Assembly (NCBI GenBank): GCA_037179385.1
Contig: CM074179.1
Location: 72,289,219 to 72,353,218, forward strand
Length of the DNA stretch: 64,000 nt
Source: Holothuria scabra
Lineage: Eukaryota; Echinodermata; Holothuroidea; Aspidochirotida; Holothuriidae
Direction: 5' to 3'
Of the stretch, positions 50,384 through 63,200 are shown piece after piece. The first letter of the stretch is position 1. Each line of letters opens with the position of its first letter. The position numbers were made by a program, and so were the translations under genes. Below the pieces are notes generated by a model. That model worked only from the letters and a program-made list of their open reading frames with translations. It had not been told where the DNA came from and searched no databases.

Positions 50384-51390
50384 CTACAATTTCTCAGAGA
50401 ATATGTCAAATTTTGTTAGAGTGGCAATCAGAGAATATTTTAAAATATTTTTGCTTAAAACTAAAAGAAAAAATTATCTGTGATCTAAGTCTAATGAAGT
50501 GATTGTTTACAGTTTGGTAAAGGCTGTGCAGTCTTGCATCTGTCTGGTATTCTGTTACCCAACAGTTATTCACACAATTTCCATTTTACAGTAATTGACA
50601 CAAAATTAGATTTTTTCTAAACTGAAAGACCTCTTCAATGTTTCTACATTTTGGTAAAAAATCAGTTAAGAAAGAAAAAATGGACTGCTGGAACAAAATA
50701 TTCATAATGTATTTTAAACTCTGATTGCTAAATATGAACATTTAAAGTATCTACACAGTTGACACAGCTCATGATAACAAAAGTAACCTAACAATGTGCC
50801 TCTTGAGAAACTAAAACTGTCAACAGTTTTCTCCGATTTCAAATATTAGTACAACCAAGACTAATTACTTTTAAACTTCTCACAAAAAGTTGATGTAATT
50901 TTATTGACTTATCTATGACAACAAAAACTTTGGGAAAAGATCAACTTTTATTCAATTGATCTTACAAAAAAGAAAGGAAAATTAGTCAATTTGGTTAAGA
51001 ACAAGAAGATCAGAAAAGTGATTCAGTTCTCATTGTTCGAAGGGTATAAACGTTAAATGCAAATGCTGAAGATGCATAGAAACTTGATAAAATAACATTG
51101 AAAATACTAGGGGTAAATGGCACAAAATGGGCATCTATTGGCCTAATGGTTCATATTTATAGTCCAAGGTGTTACAAAATATTTTAAAACAGGAGCACAA
51201 TTTCACAAAGCTCTCACAAACATTGCCAATGTATCCAACCACTTGTTGCAATAGACTGGAATAACTAGCATGATATAAAGCTCTCTGCTTTCCTGGTATT
51301 ATTCATACTAGGATATATTTAATTGTAGAGTTTGTTAAAAAAAAAAAAAAAAACAGACAAATTCTTTCATAAAATTTGTTATTTCAGTAC

Positions 51391-51504
51391 CTTTAGGAGA
51401 TGAATTTCTTCCTGAGAGATACTATTAGTACCCTTCATGACACCGAGCTTGAAACATCTTTCTAATCTCTTCGAGCAATACTCTGAGTAGTTTTTAACTG
51501 GAAC
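51391..51504 (-). CDS. ARHGAP39: ARHGAP39-like exon, end of MyTH4 (copy A, intact)
   Basis: 114-nt exon (38 codons, phase 0-0) with acceptor TTCATCAG and donor CTAAAG|GTACTGA. It encodes VPVKNYSEYCSKRLERCFKL followed by GVMKGTNSISQEEIHLLK, matching the YCxxRLxR...KPxxEEI region that links MyTH4 to RhoGAP. It lies in the left-hand copy of a ~428-bp tandem duplication. The second copy is broken, so this one is probably used if the locus is transcribed. Confidence 0.85.
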
Positions 51505-51815
51505 CTGATGAAGAAATGTAAATGAATCAATCAACAGAGAATAGCAATCCAGACATAAATATCATAGCACACAGATCAAACTACTTGATAGATGTCTCTT
51601 GTAAGGACCAAAATGGCATACAAGAAGTGTTTCAACATTTCCACAAGTAACTTGAAGATTGTTACCATAGCAACAGAGTGACAGTACACTTGAATGCGAT
51701 GCCACTTGTACTGAAGACTTATAGTGTGACAGATACTAGGATGTATTTAATTGTAGAGTTTGATAAAAAAAAAAAAAACAGACAAATTCTTTCATAAAAT
51801 TTGTTATTTCAGTAC

Positions 51816-51929
51816 CTTTGCGAGATGAATTTCTTCCTGAGAGATACTATTAGTACCCTTCCTGTCACCGAGCTTGAAACATCTTTCTAATCTCTTCTAG
51901 CAATACTCTGAGTATTCTTTTACTGGAAC
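51816..51929 (-). pseudogene. Duplicated ARHGAP39-like exon (copy B, broken)
   Basis: Same length as copy A and nearly identical, but YCSKR has become YC-stop-KR (TCG to TAG), and the acceptor AG is lost (TCATCAG to TCATCAA). The donor GTACTGA is kept. The changed acceptor offers only an AAG one base later, which would also shift the frame. It lies upstream of copy A in transcript order and is probably skipped or dead. Confidence 0.85.
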
Positions 51930-53481
51930 TTGATGAAGAAATGTTAATGAATCAATCAATCCAGACATAAATATCATAGCACACAGATCAAACTTCTTGA
52001 TAGATGTCTTTTGTAAGGACCAAAATGGCACACAAGAAGTGTTTCAATATTTCCACAAGTAACATGAAGATTGTTACCATAGCGACAGAGTGACAGTACA
52101 CTTGAATGCGATGCCACTTGTATTGAAGACTTAAAGTGTGACAGATAAACCAAGAGGTTCCTTAAACAAACATATCAATTGACAATCACAAAGCAGCTAG
52201 AACAAAATGCCAAAAATATTGAAAGTTGTTGAAAATTTTCTGGAAAATGGCAGGCCAAAAACTTTTCTTTGCAGCTATAGCTAGTGCATGTTACCAGAGA
52301 CCATGTACAGTAGCATCATTCTACAGTGTACCCAGAAAATAAAAATATGACAAAACTATTAAACGAAATCACAGGCAGGCTTTACAAATTTGGGTTTTCT
52401 TTGTCAATCTTGATTTTTATCAAGAAATGAAATTCTTAATAAGCAAATCCTGTAATTGCATACAAAGGTTAACATAGGTACGGTGCCAATTAATAAAAAA
52501 GACCACATTTTCCCATCCAAGTTTAGCTTGATTTTCTTTTTTTCAATATTTTGAATTTTGCTTTTAAAAAGTATGAAAAAGTACTTCAAAGGGCATTTCA
52601 CAAGGAAGAAAGGATGCTTGCTTCAAAACTTTTTCTTGTTATCAGATAATTATGACACACACTTTTCCCTAAACTTCCAATGGTTTTAAAGGATCCATTT
52701 ATTCCCAAGTTCAGCAATAGCCTTATAGTACTAAATACAATTGGTGACGCTACTTCAATTGACATTGATTCACCCTATGGCTTCACAATGGTAGGCCAAT
52801 GGTAACTTCTCCAGTAACTTGTGACCCTAACACAACAAACTTGGACAATTCAAACTAAGTGCAGTTTATTATATTTACTTATTTGGGAGGGGCAGTAGAC
52901 AGGTTTCTTTCTTGAAAATGGAAAACAGGCCGCATATAAAATTAGTTTAGAAATTTTAACTGTTTGGGGCAGATTTGCAGTTCTTTAAATTATGATTAAC
53001 TAGCTTCCTCTGAAATCAGTTTGCTATGATCCATCTACACCCTCCCCATCCTTCGGTCCCTAATATCAAACACCTATGAATAAATGATCTAAATTTAACA
53101 TAAACCAAATTAATCCTTAATTTATGCTTACATGTCATAAAGTTTAGAGCAAAAGATCATACACACTAGAGATCCACATGATTTGGTCGAAGACCAAAGA
53201 CGACAGACTAACATCGAAAATAATGCCTACTGAGGAAGTCGTTTGCTTTAATGTATATTTATGGTAATATGGATAGGTCAAATAGGGTTTCTTTGTGACT
53301 TATGATTCATACCTTACCTAACCTGTAACATAAATAATATGCGGTGTAAAGAAGGGCCACAGATACAAAGTGAGAGTAATTTGTTCTATAAGACCGTGTG
53401 TGTATGCTAAATAATTGAGTTAATAGAGAACAAAACCTATAAAGTGATCTGGCCTCAATTAAAAAGTAACATTTCACCAAC

Positions 53482-53611
53482 CTTACGCAAATCATATTCC
53501 CCATCCGTACGCTTGCGAATGTAATTATCCAGATATGTGAAGAATGTCTGTGTCGGTAGGAAGAAATTGAGGCCAATACTCAGAAGTTCCCATCCTGCCC
53601 GTAAACTTTCC
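53482..53611 (-). CDS. ARHGAP39: ARHGAP39-like exon, MyTH4 domain
   Basis: 130-nt exon with acceptor TTCGACCTTCAG before 53611 and donor AAG|GTTGGTGA after 53482. It encodes 43 codons beginning ESLRAGWELLSIGLNFFLPT and ending GEYDLRK. The GWELL-x-I-x-L-x-FF-P pattern is characteristic of the MyTH4 fold. The exon begins with the last base of a split codon and ends in phase 0, which joins correctly to the exon at 51391-51504. No damage is visible. Confidence 0.88.
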
Positions 53612-56409
53612 CTGAAGGTCGAAGGAAAAGGTAAGCATGATGTAAAATATTTAAATAGATATGGACACCTAACATACTCACCTAACTGCATGGGGCTTTC
53701 CTATACATTCTACCCCCAGCTCAAAGCCCCTACAGCTCTGTGAAGTAGTCCCGGCCCGGGAGATTGTAAATTGGCTGCTACACATACACACAAACCTTTT
53801 TACTTTGTCATGAAGCGTAATGCAGTCCTTGTGAGATTCCCACATTACCTTGATATGTGAAACTCTAGTGATTCGAAGAGTGCATTTCAAGTATAAAAAA
53901 GTTAAAGCACATGGCTAGGTTATTTATATAGCTGTAAGTGCTGACTTAGTCTCCTGAGAGCCTCGCATGACAACAAAGTTAGGCCTAGCCACATACTCTC
54001 CCAGTTAATGTTGACAATAGGTACTAATAGTGTTTGTAAGGGTTTTGCGAAATGACCTATTTAAATGAACTTGGTCTACTCGGCTGGTAGGTTTCCTGGT
54101 GAGGTTTCAGATGGTTCATTCATAACAAGTTAAACCACTTACAAGCCTTCTCAGCAGCACCAATTACCTTAATTCTAGGCAACTGGATAAGAACCTGTCA
54201 ATAACTCTGACAAGTGTTTATCTGCAATGTTACCAGTTTCTCATGAGTCAGCTGTGCAGCTGTCATGCCCAGGATACTCAACTTATTTGCCATATTGGTT
54301 CATTTTAGTTAAGGCAATGCCATGCTTAATATTTATTTCCTTCAATTTTTCTTTCAGTTACATTTTCAACAGTGGCATCTGTACTCAGTTGGACTCCGAC
54401 AAACAGTGTTTTACTTCTTGACAGTCACGTTCAGCACTAGAAGGAGGCTTGTCTGGAAGACTCTATGCGGTGAAAAAGCACCCTTTACAATAGCCCTTTT
54501 CTGCATAACACTTTCATTACTTTCTTTTACTTGTCATTTCAGGAACAGCCTTATGTGTTGACTACTATAGAGTTCTCACAAGGAGGGGAAACTAAGTTAT
54601 TTGTGCGCTTCGCTGGTACTTATGAAAGTTGGATGGAAGCCTAGCCTTAGTGGCGTTTACATTACATGGATCCTTTCCAGGTTTGTTAATCTCTCTGTAG
54701 AATACTATGTAGAGTTCCAAAGATTCACTTTGGAACTGCACAGATCACGCATAAGCACCATTTGTGTAAAGAGAAATCTGGAGACAAAGTGAACCATTTT
54801 GCAGCTGGTTTGAGGTCTGGTTCGATCTTTTGAAGTTTTCTCATGCACATTTTTGATACTTAAAATGGATCCTATCAGCCAACAGACATGCCTGTAGGGC
54901 AAAGGACCACCCATTCTTCAATTCAAGAAGGTACCATTGTGATAGAAAGAAGAAACTTTCAAATAGATGAATCTTGCAGAGTGTTGTGACTCAATCCTTT
55001 ACTAAGCACTTTTTCAGTGTACAAAGTCCATGCACAGGCATAAAATGGGGTACAGTAGAGAAATATGTCACAAAGATGCCATAAATTCTTCAAAATGTGA
55101 GTCAAATCTTACTCTGAGTTGAGCAAGTCCTGTATAGGCTTTCAAATACATTTTGGTAAAATATTTAAAAAATTGTAAAAATTCACCTCTCTCTTAAGGA
55201 AGCAGATAGAGTTCCTAAAAGGAGCACTTTTTTGACATGTTATGGAATTAGCTGGAGTTTTTTGTAAGTTTGTTTTAAAGGTATATTAAATGAAGTACCA
55301 CTGGTAAAAAAAAATGGGCTTAATTGAAGCAATTTGTGGAAATTATGTTCCTTAGAAGCTAGCGGAGGCATACCGCGATTTTAGGGAAAAACAAGGCTCG
55401 GAAAAGGTGGTTTGAACTTTGAGGTGAAATAGCAAAAAATCTACATGGTCATCATAGAGTAAAATAGAGGTGCAATGAATGGCCAGCTTGTCAGCTTTCA
55501 TATGAGGGGTAGCTTGACCCTGGCGAAAACTTTGACAAGCTTTTAGAGGCCAGTTTACTTTTTGGATTTAGTGTGTAAGTCAATGGAGGAATTAATGGGG
55601 GCATACTACCAGAAGCACGATAATAGAAAAAGACAAAAACGCCCCCAGTTTGAATTGGAAACCTTTTCAAACAGTCTTAACTGATGCTGCTTTGACTTCT
55701 AATTTCCAACAAATACGATCTAAATGGGTTAATGCATGTGTAATGCATGCGCAGAGTATTTTCGGTAAAGGTAGGGTTTGTGGGACAAGGGTGAGCCAGA
55801 ATCAATGATAATTACGTAAGGATCCGCCATAGGCTTACGAGGGTAATTTTCTATGAGGGGACAAGAACATTTTTTGCCCGGATAATATCACCGTTAATCA
55901 TGTTTTGCCAATGCTTTGCCCGTAGGGAACAACTGCTTTTGCCCGAATTGGGAGGGCGAGTGCTCCACTGCACCACTGCACCCCCGCTTCGTTCGCCTAT
56001 GGTCGCCATGGCAAATTTTCTAGGAAGAAAAAAGATTACAAAATTTTTCTCCATATTAGAGAAACCTAAGGAAAAACAATGTCAGCCCCACTCAACAGTT
56101 TAGCGTTCCGCACTTTGCTCGAAATTGTAGAATATTCAAGTAAATGTGCAGAAGAAAAATAAATCGTGACGTTTCCAATTGTAGGATGACGGGAAGACCG
56201 ACAAAGAGGTACATCTCATGTATATGTCTAAATGCATTTAAATATTTGCCCGAAGAGTAGCAGTACTGTAGCCTACATTTGAACTATGAAAGTGTACCCC
56301 AAGTTAATTAATTGGAAAATGTAATTAATCAGCATGGAAAATGAATTTTAACAGTCCAACTCTTATCTTGGTAGGTCTTTTTTGAAATGAGATATAAAAT
56401 GTTGTGACT
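53612..56409. other. Unassigned, probably intronic sequence
   Basis: If the ARHGAP39-like gene continues upstream, this is intron. No further exon of that gene was recognised. Short open frames (53537-53890, 54227-54914, 55851-56103) have no identifiable domain. Confidence 0.4.
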
Positions 56410-56690
56410 TTTTACCGTTCGACTCACATTTACATCATTAGTCTGTCATAGAGGATTTCATTATAGATTTGATTAAAAGAATAGATACTAAAGGTGATCT
56501 CAGCCAAAAAGGAGAGAGAGGCTTTCCCCGAACTTTTTCCAAAGTCCTCCCGACCCTCTGGGAAAGGGCCGTTCGGCGAAATCAAACTTGAAACTGCTTC
56601 CTGAAGAAGCTATACGTCCACCTAAGGACAACACTTGACCAACCTCAAGGCCTTCAGACTTTCGCCGAAATCTTAAAATTTTCTGTTTAC
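56410..56690 (-). repeat. U2 snRNA-headed composite repeat (copy 4, rearranged)
   Basis: On the minus strand, a U2-like head (TTTTTGGCTGAGATCACCTT, then TAGTATCTATTCTTTTAATC) occupies 56471-56517. Its linker (GACTAATGATGTAAATG) is at 56422-56445. The ~150-nt body (56531-56690: GAGGTTGGTCAAGTGTTGTC, AGCTTCTTCAGGAAGC, GGTCGGGAGGACTTT) lies on the other side of the head compared with copy 2, so the order is body-head-linker. This fits a slice through a tandem dimer of the head-linker-body unit. Confidence 0.75.
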
Positions 56691-57610
56691 CTGTACTCAT
56701 TCTTCTGTAAGCAAAGTTACGTGCGCCACAAAACGGACTTTGCAGGCCTGCAAAAAATGACCTGATCTATTACACAAATAGGGATTTTTATTTCAACTTT
56801 AGTTATTTTAATTGTAAATGTTGTGTCGTTCTCAAAATAACCTATTCAAAATTACATTTCACCATGTAGCAAGCTACTAAATCTGGTCTTATTCATGGCC
56901 TCAATGACACAGATTCAGGAGTCAATTAACTATTTACTTCCTTGCTCCATCAACCCGCATCCTTACCTATATTTGCCAATGAACTGGGATAAGAGATACC
57001 TCCAAGTAGTCAAACTGATCCTTGTCAGGTTTCTTTGTTCATGTAATAAGCAGGTGGGTTATTTTCCCTGAAATATTTTTGCAGAAGTATGCAGTGCTGT
57101 ACGTCCAAAAGGAATGTTTTAACTTGTTCTTTATGATGGGCCACTGACCAAACTAATGCCGTGGTTCTAAAGCTATCCCCCAAAGCTCCTTGTGGAGACT
57201 AACTGGCACCCGGGGTCTACGTTAGTTCTTGTTACAGGATGAGAAAGTGGCTAGGATTAGAAACTATCAATCGTTTGGACACTGACATTGGGTTGTTGCA
57301 GAAGAGGATTTCTTTGTCTTGGGGCAGTGACCTATCCTCCTCCCTAAAACTTTAGTTAAGAAATTGCAAAGTTAAAAGTGCTCCTCTCAACTGGACTTCA
57401 CCACTCATCTGCTGACTGCTCCAGCTACAGCGCCTGTTTGTTTTTTGAGTGTCTCGCCACTCTGAAGATATTCTATTTGTGTGATCCTCCTCAATCACTC
57501 AGGTCCCAGTACTGTGTGCCGTACGTTCTTGGGCATTTTCCGCAAGGACCGTGGGCTTTGATGTTCCACGCTTAGGAGGCTAGATGCTGCCACCATAGGG
57601 TCCCTTGAGG
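56691..57610. other. Unassigned sequence left of the LTR
   Basis: No recognisable gene. The open frame at 57378-57575 (65 codons) has no identified domain. TGAGG at 57606-57610 immediately precedes the LTR and would be the left target-site copy if the right side were known. Confidence 0.4.
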
Positions 57611-58154
57611 TGTAACGGGTTGAGAAGTCTGGTCAGGTTTATAGACGCCGGAGTCATAGTCAGCCCCTGGGCCGATGGGCAGGTTGTTGATGTAGGGACG
57701 CCAGCACCGAGGGCACGGGACTGAGACTAGACGGTTTCGAGGGCCATACACCACTATCAGAATGAATTGTTTTGAGACTGTTTGTTTTTTAATCTAACTC
57801 CGAGGTCTGTATTTAAGCGGCATCCTTCAGCGATATTGTAATACTGATTTGAATATTTAATGTTTATGATATGATGTCACTACATGTTTGTATTTATATA
57901 TCCCATATATGTGCCGACAGAATTCAAAGAGGGCCAGAAGCCATGGCGAATTACTTTAAATATATTTTAAGAGTTGTGTTCAAACCTCAACCGATTGTTA
58001 TTATATTATCATTTTCTTGTTTCAGTTAGTAGTATTTAGCCCATGTTTGAACAGAGTCAGCAATCCGCATCCTCCTTGTTTAGTTGTGAGAGTAGAGTGA
58101 ATGTCCCGTACCCAGCTGCTACCAAGTCATAGGTGCTTGACTAGTAGTGTTACA
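57611..58154 (+). repeat. Putative 5' LTR (544 bp) of a Ty3-type element
   Basis: Begins TGTAACGGG and ends GTGTTACA, giving the terminal inverted TGTAAC/GTTACA expected for an LTR. It contains a TATTTAAG TATA-like box near 57811 and lies 10 bp before a primer-binding site, with a gag frame downstream. No matching 3' LTR is visible within the window. Confidence 0.75.
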
Positions 58155-58164
58155 TACCAAATTT

Positions 58165-58178
58165 TGGCGCCCAACGTG
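58165..58178 (+). promoter_or_regulatory. Primer-binding site for tRNA-Lys
   Basis: TGGCGCCCAACGTG is complementary to the 3' end of animal tRNA-Lys of the type ending CACGTTGGGCGCCA. It lies just downstream of the LTR, the normal start point for minus-strand cDNA synthesis. The match stops after 14 bases. Confidence 0.85.
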
Positions 58179-58639
58179 AAAGGCTGGATTGTAGTTAATT
58201 AAAATTGAATGCAGGTTTCAATTACACTTGTTATGCTCTGACATATATTTTACATTACGTCAAGAATTATTTGATTATTGTATAAGTGCATTGAGATGTG
58301 TAAAGCTTATTTTAAGGTTAAGGGTTATGCTACTGTATGTTGCAATGTCGTTAGGTCTAGCTTGGAAGCAATGGTGAAATATCAGTGACTTAAACATTTT
58401 AATTTCCATTTACCATGTACTGGTGGTGTTGCTGTTGTGGCCAGTGCTTGAGTGGTGCATCCTCGAGAGTCTGCAATTTAGCTAAAGGCTAATCGAAATT
58501 GTAGTATGGTGACCACTTAGTGTCCAGACGGTTGAGAGTACACTATTGCTGTATTGGTTAGGAGAGGGAAAATCTAATTTTAAGTTTCTTTTGTGTTACC
58601 ACTTGTAACTCTAACTTTTTCATTATCCCTAGTACCGTT

Positions 58640-59765
58640 ATGTCCCATAACAAAGTCCTCCCTGAGGGTACTGAGCTTTCCCCAGGCGATGCCTTCGGCA
58701 AGGAATTGCAGGACTTCCTGCTAAAACACAAAAAGTCAGTAGGGGATGTGCCGAGGTCTGAGGAGGTACATCCTGATCAACGAAAGTCGCTTTTCGAGCA
58801 ATTACACCGCCTCCACGACAACCACCATCGATACAGGCGACTGCGAACCTTCTCAGGCAAGTCCCCCACCCCAAATGGTGAATAACCTTTTTCAAGTTGG
58901 GTCCAGCACGCCCAACAAATGCTGGATGAGTCGAACCTTTCCGAGGAGGAGAAACTGGCCCGTATAGCTGAGAGCCTGTCCCCTCCAACCCTCACTCTAT
59001 ATATGAAGACGGCTAAGACCCTAGGAGCTTCAGCCAGGGGTAGCGAATTACTAAAACCTATACCTATCAGAATGAGGGTGAGAAGCCTTCCCATTACCTG
59101 GCCAAGCTTGGGGAAAACCTGGAAAAGGCCATTCAGTTTGGTGGGGTACCGAGCAAGGATGCAGATCACCTTAGGCTCTCACAATTCGTAAGGGGCTGCA
59201 TTCATAATGAATCCTTAGTCTCAACACTGCAGCCCCGGCAGAGGCGAGGGTCCCTACCTGGACTGGTCGAGTTTCTGAGGGAAGTGCGGGTTAAGGAAAC
59301 CGCGTAAGAGGAACTTTCAAAGCGAAGGAGGGCACAAATCCAACCTAAGACAGCCCAGGCAAGGGAAGTACAGGCAGAACTGGACGTCGCAAGCCCCTTA
59401 GCCAAAGGGCAGATTGAGGTGCAGTTACAAGCCTTGCAGATGCCTCAACCTACTCAGCTAGCCCCCGCCCCCGGGGCCCAGCCTTCCTCCTCTTTAACAC
59501 CCCACCCACTGACATGGCTTCCATTATGAAAATGATGGAGGACCTAAAGGGTTCAGTGGTCCAGATTAAAAAGTCTATGGGCAGTCCTACAGCTCCGGCC
59601 CCAAAGCCTAGAAGGGGACACTGTGTTACATCTATGGGGAAAGGGGCCATATGCTGCGTGATTGCAAGGGCCCTGCAAACGCAGAATTGGTACAGCGCCG
59701 GCTCTTGGAGAGTTTCCAGTCGGAAAACGAGGGAGGGCGTCCACAAGAGAGCAGGCCACCGTTCC
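58640..59765 (+). pseudogene. Degenerate Ty3-type gag
   Basis: ATG at 58640 begins ~460 bp after the primer-binding site. The same frame runs through a stop at 58883-58885 to ESNLSEEEKLARIAESLSPP. After a frameshift near 59055 it gives HYLAKLGENLEKAIQFGG, LRLSQFVRGCIHNESLVSTL and LVEFLREVRVKETA, resembling the capsid region of Ty3/Gypsy gags, including the PNMA-like group. A zinc knuckle at 59624-59665 reads CYIYGERGHMLRDC, with its second Cys replaced by Tyr. Several stops and at least two frameshifts show the copy is dead. Confidence 0.8.
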
Positions 59766-60270
59766 CACAGTAATAGGCTACCATCACATAGGTACAGTTA
59801 AGGAACCTGAAGTTGAGGTGGGTGAGCAACCAAGTAATTCTAAAGTTCCGAAGGGCTTAATTGGGGAACCTTTTCCGTGACAGTGACATAAGATGGTGTT
59901 AAATGTTAGGGCTTGCTGGAAACTGGGTCCCAGGTGACTTGTCTTTCTAGTAAATTCTTCGAGTTACAACCTTGTCCATAGCAAAATCATGTCCCTTAGT
60001 GATCTAAAACTTAGGAGGTTGGTGGTTATAACGTCCCATAACTGGACTTCATCTCAGTAAACCTCACCCCATTAGCTAAGGAGGCAGGCAGTAGGAAGAA
60101 GGTCCATACCCTTGCACTTGTCCTAAAAGATCCCATGTCCAATGGGGATATCCCCCTACTTATCGGGAACAACACAAACTTGGTGAAAGTACTCCTTCAG
60201 GATTGTAGTAGGTCAGGTGGCAAGGGTTTTGTGAGGAAGTTGGGGGGTAAGCCATAGTTGGGCAAAGGCC
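59766..60270 (+). pseudogene. Degenerate retroelement protease, element then truncated
   Basis: LLETGSQVTCLSSKF near 59911-59955 is the retropepsin active-site region, with the catalytic Asp of the usual DTG/DSG replaced by Glu. Downstream ISVNLTPLAKEAGSRKKVH, LALVLKDPMSNGDIPLLIGN and NTNLVKVLL correspond to the flap-to-end part of the domain. No reverse transcriptase follows, so the element is 3'-truncated. Confidence 0.75.
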
Positions 60271-63200
60271 TACAGAGCGGCAACCGTTAGGACTAAGTCT
60301 AGGGATGATGGGTTTATAGAACCCCTCTAGACCCTAAGTCAGGCCAGCATTCAGGTAGACCATGGGACAGAGTCCAAAAAAGGCTTTAAATCTTGACTTC
60401 CGTGGCAACATCAAGGGGACTACGCAAAACTGTGACAAATTGGGAGAAAATTGATCAAATTTAGTGAAAAGAATGATTCCCACGTTCAAAAGTTGCACAT
60501 TAACAATTAATGAGACAAAATATACTTGTGTACAAAACAAAACAATTTCTCCTGTGTTCAAAGTAGACTCAAAAATTGGGTTTTGCAGATATGGGATCAT
60601 CAAGATAGTCCTCTTCATTTGATTTGCATACTTTTTTTTCAAACAGATGTCATCTGGGGCAAAGATATAAGAGGATAATTGAAATAGAGGGCGCTGTCCA
60701 AATGATCTATAGACAACAATAATACAGTTTTAAATGCCGATAAACTATCATATATCTCTATGACAAGTTCAGTTGTGTATTTGGTGGCACGTTGCTTACT
60801 CAGCCATCTTGACCTTAATCACAAGACCCCACCCCATCCCACCACACCCCGTAGTGGCCCATAACGAATAATAACAAACGGTAAAACTTCTTGGGTTGAA
60901 CGTAGTAGATGCTAGTTGGGCTTGCCTGGTTATTCTTCAGTTCTCAGGCTGGGTTGTTTTATTTGGATTTCACATAACAGTGGCACATGCAGGGAAGGGG
61001 CGCAGACCCCCCCCCCCTCCCCCATTCGCTGTCATGTGTAATTTATATATGCTTCACAATGTGTCATATATGAAGTACCATAATGTATCTTAGGTCCAGC
61101 ACACTTCCAAAAGCAAATATTTCCAAAGTGAACAGGAAAACCCTTCCCTTAGACCCCACCCATGTAAGCAACTACTCAAACCTTGTACCCCCTCTACTTC
61201 AGCTTCCTTTTTCACCACGTTGGTGTAACAATTCATGTTCATGGAAGTAAATGAATCAACACCCAGTATTGCTACCCTAAATCAATACTGTATATGGAGG
61301 TGATGGGTCAACGCGAAGAAAAATTTGAGGTGCCGGAGGCATGGGGAGTCATGCCCCTCCCCCGTGTTAAAACATTTGTGCCCCAATCATCTCCCAAACT
61401 AAATACACTTAACCTGAGATTTCAATTTTCACCCGGGGATGTGCTAAAACCTAAGCCTCCAGCAGGTCCATAGCCAGACAAGGCATTGAAAGTGGGCTAA
61501 AACCTTTCCAGGGGCAAAATATTTAAGGGGGGAGGGCACATTTGCACAGATGTATTAATTCATTGGCACACTTTAAAGTTTTTAGGGGTGAAGAATTTTA
61601 AGGGGGCTATGGGTCTGACTTCCAAGGCCTCTGCACCCTGGACACCACAGGGGACCTGAAACAGGCACTTTACCTGTCCCGCAGATCCTGCTCAGTTTCT
61701 GCATGGAAATTTTATGCTCCAAACATTCTCTTTTGTCCCCCCCCCCCAAACACTTTTGATATCCTTGCACCACCACTTAGAAGAGTGGGCAGTAGGTACA
61801 GATACAATGATAATGTCAGGAACCTGTATTCATTCATGTATGATGAGGATGCAACAACAACTGTGGAACACTTGCAACTTGGTTTGTCATATCAGATAAA
61901 TAAACAAATATTCCGAGAGTGACTGGGGGTCAAGCAATGTGCATCACAGCTCTTGATTTCTAGTTCACCAATGCAAATGATTAACAAGAAAAAGTTTATT
62001 AGTTTTCTGGAATACCGAAATTCTCCTCCTGTATTAATACATTCCATTTATATAGTGCTTTCTACAAAAGTGTTAAATTAAAAATCGGTTATTGTGAACT
62101 CATGGACACAGGCAACTGTTAGAACAGGCCTATATCCATAAAAATGCCTTGATTGGGAACTTGCCTTGCAGACTTGCCTTGTGGCTAATAAACCATGAAA
62201 AATTATCAAAATGGCTAAACAGTACCAATTCTCTTCGGTCTATCATGTTGCTAGGAAGGAAATCTGTTGCCATCCTAAAATGGCACATGCACAGAAAATT
62301 TCAAAAAAATCCACTGGCAATTACAGAGGCTGAAACCTTTCGAAAAGTGAGACAGACATTTTCAGTGGGACAGACATTTTGCCCTCTACAGTATAAAGTA
62401 AGTTCTACTCTCGCTTTGTGGGTTGAGCTAAGAGCTAAAAATACACTGTTTTTGAAAATACTATCCACAAAAAAGTTGGAAAATACAATACTGTAAGCTT
62501 AAAAACCTCATTTCATTTTTCTTGATGCTGTAGAAGGCAAAGCCACATTTTCTTTTGGAATTCCTTTACTAATATCAATCCTTATCCCTTGGCGGCTTCG
62601 AGGTGAAATAACTCATTGATTTTGCAAGAAAAAAACCATGCAAAGAAAGGAACATGTAACAGGGTATAAAAATCTCTGGTAAACACTTCCACTCCAATTA
62701 TGATTAACATTACAGTTTTTAAACAGCAAGTCAAAGAGCATCTATGCGATTTCAGTGATAAATTTCCTTATAATTTACCACAGAATCACATCCAGGAATG
62801 TCTTCATTTCATTTACCTAACCCATCACAGCATTATCAAGGCCTGTCTTTGCAGTTGGAAAAGTCAGTTCAAGCAAAAATGGGTACACAAACAAGTTTTT
62901 TGCAAACGCTGATGAATTTTTTTTTTTTTTTTTTTTGCAGTTTCCCTACAAATACTCCAGTTCACACTGTTGTTGTATCTGTTTGACGTATGATGCAGAC
63001 TGCAGGAGACAAATGACATTGCAGATGAAAACCCACATAAATCAACAGGTGTTGTTCGGACTGTGTCAGCTTTGGTCCTGTGTCTGTGGGTTCTGAAAGA
63101 AAAAAAAAGAATAGAATAAAACTGAAGTAAATGCTTGAACCTCATTGTATCTCTTTGTTTACTTTCTATACACATCAAGTTGTGAATAATGTAAAATTCA

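Larger units (their letters stand above)
51307..52145. repeat. ~428-bp tandem duplication containing an exon
   Basis: Copy A (about 51307-51734) and copy B (about 51735-52145) both begin ACTAGGATRTATTTAATTG, followed by a poly-A run, the exon and ...GTGTGACAGA. They differ by scattered substitutions and a ~17-bp gap (CAGAGAATAGCAATC present only in A). High identity in the intronic parts shows the duplication is fairly young. Confidence 0.92.

Noticed and set aside
55930..55990. Possible tRNA-derived SINE on the minus strand (GGTGCAGTGGTGCAGTGGAG)
   Set aside because: It has an A-box-like stretch but no convincing B box, so it is not listed as a feature.
58638..59169. Long minus-strand open frames opposite gag
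   Set aside because: Antisense shadows of the Ty3-type gag, which has recognisable motifs on the plus strand.
62149..62496. 115-codon open frame
   Set aside because: No identifiable domain, no splice context and no similarity recognised.
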